Origin: Bifidobacterium asteroides
GTDB lineage: Bacteria > Actinomycetota > Actinomycetes > Actinomycetales > Bifidobacteriaceae
NCBI RefSeq assembly: GCF_019469425.1
Contig: NZ_CP048272.1
Span: 1,426,001 to 1,490,000, forward strand
DNA length: 64,000 bases
Direction of reading: 5' to 3'
Each line of letters starts with the position of its first letter. The stretch's first letter is position 1. Both the position numbers and the translations under genes were made by a program. This document shows, one piece after another, positions 35,477 to 45,118 of the stretch. The notes beneath the pieces are model-generated. The model ran no database searches, was not told the DNA's origin, and saw only the letters and a list, made by a program, of their open reading frames with translations.

Positions 35477-36224
35477 CGCCGCCATCCGATGCATTCTGCC
35501 TGGGTGCCCGAATCATGTAGCCGATGCCCCGCTTGGTCTCGATCAGCGGAGTGACCTTGCGCTCACCACCGTGTCCGTCACCGACGGTGATGCCATCCAC
35601 CTTCTTGCGCAGGTAGGAGATGTAGGATTCAACAATGGCCGCATCGCCGCCCCAGTCGTACTGCCAGACATGGTCCAGGATCTGGGCCTTGCTGAGCACA
35701 CGACCCTCGTTGTCCATCAGGTAGCGCAGCAGCTTGTATTCGGTCGGGCTCAGGTCGATGGGTCGGCCGGCCCTGGTGACGTCGTGGGAATCCTCGTTGA
35801 TCTCCAGATCGCCCACGCGAATGATCGGATCGTCCTCCTGGTGCTCGCGGGTCCTGCGCAGTATGGCCTTGATCCTGGCCACAACCTCCTCCAGGCTAAA
35901 AGGCTTGGTCACGTAATCGTCGCCGCCCACAGTCAGCCCCATGACCTTGTCCTGAGTGTCATCCCTGGCGGTCAGGAAGAGCACCGGCGCATCGATTCCC
36001 TCCTGACGGATGCGTGAGGTGACCGTGAACCCATCGATGTCAGGCAGCATGACATCCAGGACAATCAGATCTGGCTGGATGCGCTCAATGACCTGAATGG
36101 CCTCGGAGCCGGATGCCGCGGTCTCGACAGCAAATCCCGCGAAGTGCAGGGATGCCACCAGCAGATCCCTGATGGACGGTTCGTCGTCAACCACGACCAG
36201 TTGTGCTTGCGTCGGTTTGCTCAT
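35466..36224 (-). CDS. OmpR/PhoB-family response regulator
   Basis: This 252-residue regulator starts MSKPTQAQLVVVDDEPSIRDLL. The receiver domain has the acidic pocket VVDDE, the phosphorylatable Asp in LIVLDVMLPD, the Thr in FLTARDD and the Lys in VTKPF. The winged-helix DNA-binding domain follows (LSPTEYKLLRYLMDNEGRVLS, then VESYISYLRKKVD and RGIGYMI). A start 7 residues earlier (36245) lies inside the preceding gene and has no better ribosome binding site. The gene lies 4 nt after the TPM gene and overlaps the kinase gene. The regulated genes are unknown. Confidence 0.93.
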   Translation of the reverse strand: MSKPTQAQLVVVDDEPSIRDLLVASLHFAGFAVETAASGSEAIQVIERIQPDLIVLDVMLPDIDGFTVTSRIRQEGIDAPVLFLTARDDTQDKVMGLTVGGDDYVTKPFSLEEVVARIKAILRRTREHQEDDPIIRVGDLEINEDSHDVTRAGRPIDLSPTEYKLLRYLMDNEGRVLSKAQILDHVWQYDWGGDAAIVESYISYLRKKVDGITVGDGHGGERKVTPLIETKRGIGYMIRAPRQNASDGGDGD

Positions 36225-36228
36225 AGCT

Positions 36229-37020
36229 TCAGCTTGCCGCCTCATTCTGGGTATTGTCTGAAAGTTCCCTGACCGTCTTTGCCGGTTTTGGTCCTTTCTT
36301 CGCTGAGCCGGACTTGCGATGATGAGCCCCGGTTCGGCTGCTGCGACGCCACCAGATCGCCACGGCCACGACCAGAATGACCAGGACCACAGCCGTCACC
36401 GAAAGAGCGACGATCATGATTCGGTGATGCCGTTGGTTTTGCTTCAGGGTCTCTACCTGAGTCATCATAGCCTTGGCCGAGCCTACCCAGTCAGGATTCC
36501 GGCCCTTGGTGACCGGCTCCAGAGCAGCCTGCGAGAGCTGATCCACACTGGATTGATCCCTGAGCCAGGCCTGCGAGTTGCTGGAGACCGCCACGACCAA
36601 TTTGCCGTCCTGAGAGGCCACGGCCAGCATAACGGTGTCGTGGGCGGGCTTCATCGATTCGAGCACTCGGGATGCCCATGTCTCCGGCTTAACGCCCGCA
36701 TAGAAATGCGGCAGGTAGAGCAGTCGGACCGATACTCCAGTTTGCTGTGAAGTCTCCTCGATTGCATCCTTGACGGAGCCTACATCAGAACCCAGCAGAT
36801 TCTGCGGATCGGTGATGGTGTCGGTCATGGTCCCGGCCCCTGTCTGAGGTTCATCGGCAAAAGCCCTGGTCGGTCCAAGGATTCCGACCGTCAAAACCAT
36901 CAAGAGCAGGAGGGCCAGAACCCGCTTCACGGCCGGGAGACTGAACGGACCCGCCTTGTGGAGGGGAGCTCGTTCGACCACATGGGTCTGCGCGCGGGGC
37001 GACTGCATGAACACTGTCAT
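36229..37020 (-). CDS. TPM-domain membrane-anchored protein
   Basis: This 263-residue protein has a signal sequence or N-terminal anchor (VKRVLALLLLMVLTVGIL, ending at a likely ARAFADEP-type cleavage region), an extracytoplasmic TPM (DUF477-like) domain, and a single C-terminal membrane span (IMIVALSVTAVVLVILVVAV) followed by a basic tail. The TPM domain shows LYLPHFYAGVKPETWASRVLES and TVMLAVASQDGKLVVAVS. The start is taken as ATG 37020, with TACTGT 7 nt upstream and no Shine-Dalgarno sequence. A GTG at 37029 is in frame. The two-component genes follow within 4 nt, suggesting a signalling link. Confidence 0.82.
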   Translation of the reverse strand: MTVFMQSPRAQTHVVERAPLHKAGPFSLPAVKRVLALLLLMVLTVGILGPTRAFADEPQTGAGTMTDTITDPQNLLGSDVGSVKDAIEETSQQTGVSVRLLYLPHFYAGVKPETWASRVLESMKPAHDTVMLAVASQDGKLVVAVSSNSQAWLRDQSSVDQLSQAALEPVTKGRNPDWVGSAKAMMTQVETLKQNQRHHRIMIVALSVTAVVLVILVVAVAIWWRRSSRTGAHHRKSGSAKKGPKPAKTVRELSDNTQNEAAS

Positions 37021-37027
37021 AGTGTCC

Positions 37028-37033
37028 ACAGTA
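37028..37033 (-). promoter_or_regulatory. -10 element of a probable leaderless TPM-gene promoter
   Basis: TACTGT on the minus strand lies 7 nt before the ATG at 37020. The same short interval must also hold the divergent WXG100 promoter. Confidence 0.45.
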
Positions 37034-37089
37034 GCGGTTGACGGCGTCGGACTCCCCCACCATCACCGCCATTCACGGAAAGGACAACC

Positions 37090-37383
37090 ATGACACGGTT
37101 CCAAGTTGATTCGGATCAGATACAGACAGCCTCCGGCGCAGTCAGCGGCTCGATAGGGGCCATCAGAGATGCCGTGGCGGGAATGTACACCAATCTGGAC
37201 AATCTCCAAAGCGTCTGGCAGGGCTCGGCAGCCAGCCAATTCGCCACGGTGGCCCAGCAGTGGCGCGCCTCGCAGGCCCAGATGGAGCAGGCGCTTGAAG
37301 GAATCCAGGCAGCCCTGACCCAGGCCTCGGCGCTCTACGCGGACACTGAGGCCCAGGCCACCCGCCTCTTCGCCGGAGCCTGA
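37090..37383 (+). CDS. WXG100 family protein (ESAT-6-like)
   Basis: This 97-residue two-helix protein carries the WXG turn at Trp43-Gln-Gly45 (SVWQGSAASQF) between long amphipathic helices. It starts FQVDSDQIQTASGAV and ends EAQATRLFAGA, typical of Actinobacteria WXG100 proteins exported by type VII secretion. No EccC-type ATPase or other secretion gene is in the window, so the route is unknown. GGAAAGGA lies 6 nt before the ATG, and TTGACG near 37037 may be a -35 box. It diverges from the TPM gene and converges on groEL. Confidence 0.88.
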   Translation: MTRFQVDSDQIQTASGAVSGSIGAIRDAVAGMYTNLDNLQSVWQGSAASQFATVAQQWRASQAQMEQALEGIQAALTQASALYADTEAQATRLFAGA

Positions 37384-37492
37384 ATGCCTGGCTAAGATAC
37401 ATGCAGGCAGCTCGATGCTGTTCGACCAAGGCATATTCATTGCTTACCGAGTCCAGAGCCGACAATCATATGGAAAGGCCGAATATGACAGA

Positions 37493-37535
37493 GACAGGGG
37501 CCTGCGCACCATTGTCCGGTGCGCAGGCCCCTGTC
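37493..37535. terminator. Long perfect hairpin between WXG100 gene and groEL (convergent)
   Basis: An 18-bp perfect stem encloses a 7-nt loop (GACAGGGGCCTGCGCACC pairs with its complement). It lies between two convergent genes and can terminate transcription from both. No strong U-tract is seen on either side. Confidence 0.7.
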
Positions 37536-37583
37536 CTTGGCGATCACCCGGTTCAGCCGAAAGTCCGGCCGAACCTCAAGGGA

Positions 37584-39245
<1,662 letters not shown>

Positions 39246-39281
39246 TCAGCGTGGAACGGAACCCGACCGTCAGCTGTCGCG

Positions 39282-39308
39282 TTATCACTCCCACACCTCG
39301 AGTGCTAA
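39282..39308 (-). promoter_or_regulatory. CIRCE operator, proximal
   Basis: TTATCACTC, nine nucleotides, then GAGTGCTAA: one mismatch from the HrcA consensus TTAGCACTC-N9-GAGTGCTAA. It lies about 80 nt before the groEL start. Confidence 0.9.
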
Positions 39309-39317
39309 TTCAGCAGA

Positions 39318-39344
39318 TTAGCACTCGATGGGGCCGAGTGCCAA
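39318..39344 (-). promoter_or_regulatory. CIRCE operator, distal, overlapping the groEL promoter
   Basis: TTAGCACTC, nine nucleotides, then GAGTGCCAA: one mismatch from consensus, and 9 nt from the proximal box. On the minus strand TTGGCA (39339-39344) and TAATCT (39315-39320) are spaced 18 nt, so this operator covers the likely promoter. Confidence 0.9.
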
Positions 39345-39474
39345 CCCACGGGGAAAATACGCTGCAGGCTGTACGTCATATTTGCCCTGGCATATCGGTT
39401 GCGCCGACAGATAATCCACACCCTGCACGGTCCTGGCTCAGTATCTGGGTATAGGCGACGTGCCAAAAAAGCCA

Positions 39475-39504
39475 TAAAAAAGGACCCCGAAATGACCGGG
39501 GTCC
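39475..39504 (-). terminator. Rho-independent terminator of cspA
   Basis: On the minus strand an 8-bp stem (GGACCCCG with CGGGGTCC) with a 7-nt loop is followed by a run of six or seven T residues, 27 nt after the cspA stop. This is a classical intrinsic terminator. Confidence 0.9.
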
Positions 39505-39530
39505 ACCATGACGAATACAGAAGACGACAA

Positions 39531-39734
39531 TCAGAGTTTGGTGACCTTGGTTGCCTGCAGACCCTTGGGGCCCTGCTCCACCTGATATTCGACCTTATCT
39601 CCCTCATCAAGGGTCTTAAAGCCATCGGACTGAATGGCCGAGTAGTGCACGAACACGTCCTCGCCGCCATCGTCGGGATTGATGAATCCGTAACCCTTGC
39701 CAGCGCTGAAGAATTTCACAGTGCCTTGTGCCAT
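39531..39734 (-). CDS. cspA: Cold-shock protein CspA family
   Basis: This 67-residue single-domain RNA chaperone has RNP1 KGYGFINP and RNP2 DVFVHYSAI. It starts [17 protein letters not shown], with AAGGAAG 7 nt before the ATG. A reading 6 residues longer is not needed. TTGCAA-N18-TAAACT (39833-39838 and 39809-39814, minus strand) is a plausible promoter and would give a 5' leader of about 70 nt, as is common for cold-shock messages. Its own terminator separates it from groEL, although read-through is possible. Confidence 0.95.
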   Translation of the reverse strand: MAQGTVKFFSAGKGYGFINPDDGGEDVFVHYSAIQSDGFKTLDEGDKVEYQVEQGPKGLQATKVTKL

Positions 39735-39902
39735 AACTAACTTCCTTAACATAGGTGCCGCGTCACAACAGATACGAGACTGACCGCATCTGCCTGGTCG
39801 GCAAGGTCAGTTTAGGCCTACTTATGGGGCAATTGCAAAACGCCGAGCCAAAATTCGCGATGTTTTGCCGTCATATTGCTTCCGCTGCCCGGTTGCCGAA
39901 CC

Positions 39903-40547
39903 TCACTGCATGAGGATGGCTTCCACCGGAGTGGAGGCCACAGAGGACTGCTCCACCTGGGTGATGCCCATCAGCCTGGCAACCTCCTGAGCGGTGGCCT
40001 TGTCGGCCTCGTCACGGTAACGGACCATGCTTACGCCAGGCAGGGAACCCTGGGGGTTGGACGCTGTGACCGCAGTATAACCGGCATTGACCAAAACTTG
40101 GCGCTTCTTGCCGGCATAGCCGGTGACCCTGGTTCCATTGATGACGGTGACCCGCGTGCCCCGGTTGACCACAGGAGCCGGGCTGCTGCTGGAAGCGCTT
40201 GCTGAAGGCGACTGGGAGGAAGGCTCGGAAGTTTGTTCCTGTGAGGCTTGATCGGTAGCGGTAGTGTTGCTTGAAGCCGAAGAGGAGGCTGAACGCTTCG
40301 GCAGATGGCTGCTGATGACCCTGGAGGCTTCAGTGTGCGTCTGCTGCCAGGGCAGGGAGCCGCTGACCGCAGCCCATACACCTAGACCGCACAGCACTGC
40401 CAAGACAACTACCAGCAGGTAGGGCAGAGCCCTGACCGACAGGGAACGAGGCCCGCGATGCACGCCGACCGGCCCCTTGGGAGGGTTGTCGAACGCATCA
40501 TGAACCTGAGGGCGCGCCTGCGTCCCATTGTCGCGCGTGCTAGCCAT
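39903..40547 (-). CDS. LytR C-terminal domain membrane protein
   Basis: This 214-residue protein has a cytoplasmic N-terminus of about 38 residues, one membrane span (ALPYLLVVVLAVLCGLGVW), an exported Ser/Ala/Thr-rich linker (about 85-125) and a C-terminal LytR_C domain. That domain includes VTVINGTRVTGYAGKKRQVLV and the GYTAVTASNPQG segment. It lacks the catalytic LytR-CpsA-Psr domain, so it is probably an accessory envelope protein. GGAGAG lies 5 nt before the ATG. It diverges from ung. Confidence 0.85.
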   Translation of the reverse strand: MASTRDNGTQARPQVHDAFDNPPKGPVGVHRGPRSLSVRALPYLLVVVLAVLCGLGVWAAVSGSLPWQQTHTEASRVISSHLPKRSASSSASSNTTATDQASQEQTSEPSSQSPSASASSSSPAPVVNRGTRVTVINGTRVTGYAGKKRQVLVNAGYTAVTASNPQGSLPGVSMVRYRDEADKATAQEVARLMGITQVEQSSVASTPVEAILMQ

Positions 40548-40684
40548 GAACTCTCCTCTGCTCCACAGGATCCTGAACCATTATAAGTAATGCGTCGCCG
40601 GGTCAACAATCAACTGACCATTCGACGTCCTCCGCCAACCTGGAATAACCAAGGCAGTCCTGACCAGCCCATATTGCCAAGCGA

Positions 40685-40690
40685 TATAGT
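40685..40690 (+). promoter_or_regulatory. -10 element of a leaderless ung promoter
   Basis: TATAGT is 6 nt before the ATG, and TGACCA at 40661-40666 gives an 18-nt spacer. No Shine-Dalgarno sequence is present. Confidence 0.6.
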
Positions 40691-40696
40691 GACCTT

Positions 40697-41485
40697 ATGA
40701 ACAGCAGCCAGCCAATTGCCACAACCTCCCCTGAGCCGACGAACCGAACCGGTACCAACCCTCCGACCATAGCAGGAGGCCAGGGCCGAACCCAGCGCAA
40801 ACCTTTGAGCGCTCTGGTGGACCCCGGCTGGGCCCGTGCTCTGGCACCCGTCGAGCCCAACATTCACCGAATGGGCGACTTCCTCAGATCCGAGCTGGCC
40901 CAGGGTCACCGCTATCTGCCTGCCAGCAAGAACATTCTGCGCGCCTTCACCATCCCCTTCGACTCCATCAAGGTCCTGATCGTGGGCCAGGATCCCTATC
41001 CGACTCCCGGCCATCCGGTGGGCCTGAGCTTCTGCGTGGACCCTGCAGTCAGCCCCATCCCCGGCTCCCTGCGCAATATCTACGCCGAGCTGAGCACCGA
41101 CCTGGGCCTTCCCACGCCCTCCAACGGTGATCTGACACCTTGGACCAGGCGAGGGGTCATGCTGCTCAACCGCTGCCTGACTGTGCGGGTAGGCAAGCCG
41201 GCCAGCCACCGGAACAAGGGCTGGGAGGAGATAACCGACGCCGCCATACGAGCTCTGAACGACAGACGCGACCAGGAGGGCAAGGTTCGGCCCCTGGTGG
41301 CTATTCTTTGGGGAAGACAGGCGCAGAGCCTCGAGCCCCTGTTGACCAACGCTGCCATCATCAAATCCCCGCATCCCAGCCCCTTGTCGGCCCGGTACGG
41401 CTTCTTCGGCTCCCGTCCATTCTCCAAGGCCAACCAAGCGCTGGAGGCTATGGGCGCCGAGCCGGTGGACTGGTCGCTGACCTGA
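40697..41485 (+). CDS. ung: Uracil-DNA glycosylase
   Basis: This family 1 UDG removes uracil from DNA in base excision repair. It is 262 residues, with about 35 extra N-terminal residues. The water-activating Asp99 lies in [17 protein letters not shown], and the leucine-loop region [21 protein letters not shown] supplies the catalytic His. Both catalytic motifs are intact. The message appears leaderless. A MoxR gene follows 36 nt later, but its promoter may be separate. Confidence 0.96.
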   Translation: MNSSQPIATTSPEPTNRTGTNPPTIAGGQGRTQRKPLSALVDPGWARALAPVEPNIHRMGDFLRSELAQGHRYLPASKNILRAFTIPFDSIKVLIVGQDPYPTPGHPVGLSFCVDPAVSPIPGSLRNIYAELSTDLGLPTPSNGDLTPWTRRGVMLLNRCLTVRVGKPASHRNKGWEEITDAAIRALNDRRDQEGKVRPLVAILWGRQAQSLEPLLTNAAIIKSPHPSPLSARYGFFGSRPFSKANQALEAMGAEPVDWSLT

Positions 41486-41521
41486 GCCCTGCTGGCTGAA
41501 TCGTCAGGAAATGCCGTTACC

Positions 41522-42586
41522 ATGTCTGCTATGGCATTATTCCCACCTCGACCCAGTCAGTCCCCATCTGTTCAACCCAGTCAGGATCGGCAGGTTCCTC
41601 CAATCAGCCAGGACGACCTGCAACGTTGCCGTCAGTTGGCCGACCGGATCCGGACCCGCTTTTCAAGGACTCTGGTAGGCCAGGAGAAACTGCGCGAGGC
41701 CCTGATCCTGACGCTGGTGGCCTCGGGACACATCCTGATCGAATCTGTGCCCGGCCTGGCCAAGACCACTGCCGCCCAGACCCTGGCCACCTCGGTCTCC
41801 GGCAGCTTCAAGCGGATCCAGTGCACGCCCGATCTGATGCCCTCGGATCTGGTAGGCACCCAGGTCTACGACTTCTCCACACAGCGCTTTTCAACACAGC
41901 TGGGCCCCATCCACGCCAACTTCGTCCTCCTGGACGAGATCAACCGCTCCAACGCTAAGACGCAGTCAGCCATGCTGGAGGCCATGGCCGAGGGTGCCAC
42001 CACAATCGGCGGCGAGCGCATAGCCCTGCCCCGGCCCTTCATGGTGATCGCCACCCAGAACCCCATTGAGGAAGAGGGCACATACAACCTGCCCGAGGCC
42101 CAGATGGACCGGTTCATGCTCAAGGCCGTCATGACCTATCCTGATGCCGACCAGGAGACACGAATGCTGCAGATGCTGACCAGCCGCGGCACCGATATGC
42201 CCGGCAAGGACGATCGTGATGCGCTGACCATCCCCGATGTGGACTTCCTGAGGCAGAAGGCCCGGCAGGTTCACGTGGCGCAGCCCATCATGCGATATGC
42301 GGTCGATCTGGCAGCCACCAGCAGGGGGGCTGGATCGCGACCCATCCAAGGGCTGGCAGAGCAGGTCAGGCTGGGAGCCAGTCCGCGCGCCTCCATCGCC
42401 CTGGTGCGCATCGGCCAGGCCAGAGCCCTGCTGACAGGCAGGGATTACGTCATTCCCGAGGATTTGAAGGCTTGGGCCCATTCGGTGCTCCGCCATCGGA
42501 TCCTGCTGACTTTCGAGGCCCAGGCCGACGGCGTCAGCAGCGACGACATCATTGACCAGATCGTCGATACGGTGCCGGTGCCATGA
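41522..42586 (+). CDS. MoxR-family AAA+ ATPase
   Basis: This 354-residue MoxR-type ATPase has Walker A ESVPGLAKTTAAQ, Walker B NFVLLDEINRSNAKTQSAMLEAM and sensor 1 VIATQNPIEEEGTYNLPEAQ. MoxR proteins act as chaperones for VWA-domain partners, and here two VWA genes and a DUF58 gene follow in the same operon. The first ATG (41522) is used. An in-frame ATG at 41531 is 7 nt after TACCAT and could be a leaderless start. The stop overlaps the DUF58 start by 4 nt. Confidence 0.93.
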   Translation: MSAMALFPPRPSQSPSVQPSQDRQVPPISQDDLQRCRQLADRIRTRFSRTLVGQEKLREALILTLVASGHILIESVPGLAKTTAAQTLATSVSGSFKRIQCTPDLMPSDLVGTQVYDFSTQRFSTQLGPIHANFVLLDEINRSNAKTQSAMLEAMAEGATTIGGERIALPRPFMVIATQNPIEEEGTYNLPEAQMDRFMLKAVMTYPDADQETRMLQMLTSRGTDMPGKDDRDALTIPDVDFLRQKARQVHVAQPIMRYAVDLAATSRGAGSRPIQGLAEQVRLGASPRASIALVRIGQARALLTGRDYVIPEDLKAWAHSVLRHRILLTFEAQADGVSSDDIIDQIVDTVPVP

Positions 42587-43515
42587 GCCGTCGACGCTCG
42601 GATCAAGACCCAGTCCGCAGGCGGATCGAGTCCTTGGACACCAGCCTGCGGCTTCCCACGGTGCGCAGGGCCCTGGGTCTGCTGGAGGGCGAGCACTCCT
42701 CTGGCCGTCGCGGCGGCGGGGACGAGCGAGCCGACCTACGCGCCTACGAGTTCGGCGACGAAACCCGCATGATCGACTGGCACGCCAGCGCTCGGATGGG
42801 CCGCCCCATGGTGGTGGAGCGCGAGCGGCTGGCCACCAGCAGGGTCTGGCTGCTGCTGGATGTCGGCCGCGAGATGTCGGGAACATGCCCTGACGGAGAG
42901 CGGGCCATCCAGGTGGCGGCCAACGCCCTGTGCATGTTCGCCTCCCTCTGCCTGCGCCGCAGCGATGAAGTGGATCTGGTCCTGGTCGATTCTTCCGCCA
43001 TCCGCCGCATACCCTGCCAGGGCGGCTTCGCCCGATTCGAGCAGACCCTGGACCAGGCTCTGGAGTCACCGCTGGATCAGCCGCGCAACCTTGAAGCCCT
43101 GCTGGGCTACGCCGCCGGCATACGGGACCGGCAGGCCATGCTGGTCATCGCCACCGACCAGTCGGCATTAAACGTTGACCTGATGCCGACCATCCGACGG
43201 TTGGCCGCCACCCACCCCTTGAACCTCATCGGAGTGGAGACCATGAATCCCCTGCGCCAGAAGCCGGCTATGGGCTCGGTAACTGATGCGCCCAGCGGAC
43301 GGAAGGTCCCGGCCTTCCTGCGCACTGTGAACGGAACGCGGGCTGTGGACCTGCACAGACGCTACCAAATCGAGGCCTTCAGCCGGGAACTGTCCAGAGT
43401 CGGAGCCTCGCTGATCCGGGCCGACTCCAGCACAGCCATGTTCAACAGGTTCATCCACCTGCTTTCAGCCGGACGACCAGGCATCCCCATGCGACGGACG
43501 GTGATGGCGGCATGA
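42583..43515 (+). CDS. DUF58 domain protein
   Basis: This 310-residue cytoplasmic protein matches the DUF58 family, a regular partner of MoxR ATPases. The signature is YEFGDETRMIDWHASARMGRPMVVERE in the N-terminal half, followed by a VWA-like fold (VWLLLDVGREMSG) in which the metal-site residues are incomplete. It starts with ATGA overlapping the MoxR stop and ends overlapping the next gene. I infer a role in assembling or loading a VWA-containing membrane complex. Confidence 0.9.
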   Translation: MSRRRSDQDPVRRRIESLDTSLRLPTVRRALGLLEGEHSSGRRGGGDERADLRAYEFGDETRMIDWHASARMGRPMVVERERLATSRVWLLLDVGREMSGTCPDGERAIQVAANALCMFASLCLRRSDEVDLVLVDSSAIRRIPCQGGFARFEQTLDQALESPLDQPRNLEALLGYAAGIRDRQAMLVIATDQSALNVDLMPTIRRLAATHPLNLIGVETMNPLRQKPAMGSVTDAPSGRKVPAFLRTVNGTRAVDLHRRYQIEAFSRELSRVGASLIRADSSTAMFNRFIHLLSAGRPGIPMRRTVMAA

Positions 43516-44045
43516 GTGCTGTCGTCCTGATTCGCCTTGCATTCGGCCATAGTCGGATCAAGGTCATGCCCGCCATGACCCAGCCCACCTGGCTGCTGGC
43601 CCTGACGACGACTGCCATCATACTGACCCTGGCCCTGGCTGCTGCGGCCCTTCTCCTGCCCAAGTTCCGCCGTCAGCAGGAAGAGCGCCCAGCCCAAGCG
43701 GGCTCCGACTCCCGCGAAGTATGGCTTCAGCAAATCGATCGGGTGGTGGCCCAGCACGACAACGGCCATCTGGACCGCGACCAGGCCATGACGGCACTGG
43801 CCGCCATCGCTCGTGGATTTGCCTCTCGCTCTTGGAACAGCGACATGAAGTCCAAGACTTTGGCCGAAATCCAGGCCCAGCCCCGTACGCCGAATACACG
43901 GAAGGGCCTGGACCTGCTTCGACAGACCATAGACGCCCTCTATCCGCCTGAATTCGCCCTTCCCCGGGACAGCGCGGGAACCGACGCCACGGTGGCTCAG
44001 GCAGCTGACTGGGTACGGGATTTGATTGGACGGTGGCCGCGATGA
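43512..44045 (+). CDS. Small membrane protein of the MoxR/VWA operon
   Basis: This 177-residue protein has one strong membrane span (TWLLALTTTAIILTLALAAAALLL, about 27-50) and a soluble helical C-terminal domain with LDRDQAMTALAAIARGFASR and TRKGLDLLRQTIDALYPPEFA. It occupies the operon position held by DUF4381-like proteins in Bat modules, but the similarity is not clear enough to assign. The start overlaps the DUF58 stop, and the stop overlaps the next ATG by 4 nt, so coupling is tight. Confidence 0.8.
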   Translation: MSAVVLIRLAFGHSRIKVMPAMTQPTWLLALTTTAIILTLALAAAALLLPKFRRQQEERPAQAGSDSREVWLQQIDRVVAQHDNGHLDRDQAMTALAAIARGFASRSWNSDMKSKTLAEIQAQPRTPNTRKGLDLLRQTIDALYPPEFALPRDSAGTDATVAQAADWVRDLIGRWPR

Positions 44046-45118
44046 GCATAGGCAATCTGTCCTGGAGGTGGCCCTGGCTGCCGGTTCTGGCGCTGGTTCT
44101 GGCCCTGGCATTCGGCCTGCTGGCCTACCGTAAGACCCGTCATGGCAAGTCGGATCATGAACCGGCAGCCCTGGTCTGGACCTTGAACAGCGACTTGGAC
44201 ACCGAGGAGGGCCATGAGGCCCTGCGACGCTGGCGGCGATTGAACCGTTGCGCCGCAATTCTGCTCTCTCTGGCTCTGCTGTTGGCTCTGAGCCTGGCCG
44301 CAAGGCCTGCCCGTGTCGATCGGACATTGGAGCAAGGGCATAACCGCGATATTGTCCTATGTCTGGATGTATCCGGTTCTACCCTGCCATACGATCGGCA
44401 GGTAATTGCCTCCTACCTTGACTTGGTTCGCAACTTCCGGGGCGAGCGCATGGCCCTGAGCATCTTTAACTCCACCTCGCGTACCGTCTTCCCCCTGACC
44501 GACGACTACGACATGATCACCGCAGAACTGAGCAAGGCGCGGCGGATCCTGGACGGGGTGCAGTCCCAGGACCGCATCGATGCCATGAGCGGACGGCAGT
44601 ACCAGGACATCAGCGACTGGCTGGAGGGCACGCAGAACCGCCGGGACACCACTTCACTCATCGGCGACGGGCTGGTGGGCTGCGCCGCGCTCCTTCCGCA
44701 ATTCGCTCCCAAGGACCAGAGCGGACGGGCGATGGTCGGCCAACGGTCCAGCTCACTAGTCCTGGCCACCGATAACGTGGTCTCCGGCAAACCCACGTAC
44801 ACCTTGGAGGAGGCGCTTAAGCTCACTTCGGCCGCAGGCATCGCAGTGGACGGGCTCTATTCGGGACCGGACCAGGGCACCGAGGATGAGAGCACCCGGC
44901 AGATGCATCGGCTGATCGAAGCCCATGGCGGTATCTTCCTGCGACGTCAGGATGGGAATTCCATCAATGCACTGGTCCGCCGGATAGAGCATCGCCACGG
45001 AGCCGACCCCCACCAGCAGGAGCAGTCCAGCCTGGTGGATGCACCCGGCTGGTGGACCCTGGCCCTGGCTCTAGCGCTGTCGGGATATCTGCTCCTGGCC
45101 TGGAGGCTGAAGCGATGA
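44042..45118 (+). CDS. VWA-domain membrane protein (first of two)
   Basis: This BatA/B-like protein of about 358 residues has two N-terminal membrane segments (about 8-25 and 75-95), a von Willebrand A domain with the MIDAS start DIVLCLDVSGSTLPYD, and a C-terminal span (WWTLALALALSGYLLLAWRL). The VWA domain faces the side opposite to the short tails. Bat-type proteins are linked to envelope stress or complex assembly with MoxR. The ATG at 44042 overlaps the preceding stop. A GTG at 44033 is possible. Confidence 0.88.
   Translation: MSIGNLSWRWPWLPVLALVLALAFGLLAYRKTRHGKSDHEPAALVWTLNSDLDTEEGHEALRRWRRLNRCAAILLSLALLLALSLAARPARVDRTLEQGHNRDIVLCLDVSGSTLPYDRQVIASYLDLVRNFRGERMALSIFNSTSRTVFPLTDDYDMITAELSKARRILDGVQSQDRIDAMSGRQYQDISDWLEGTQNRRDTTSLIGDGLVGCAALLPQFAPKDQSGRAMVGQRSSSLVLATDNVVSGKPTYTLEEALKLTSAAGIAVDGLYSGPDQGTEDESTRQMHRLIEAHGGIFLRRQDGNSINALVRRIEHRHGADPHQQEQSSLVDAPGWWTLALALALSGYLLLAWRLKR

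Noticed and set aside
39300-39326. Single inside-out CIRCE palindrome
   Set aside because: GAGTGCTAA-N9-TTAGCACTC is better explained as the inner halves of two correctly oriented CIRCE boxes.
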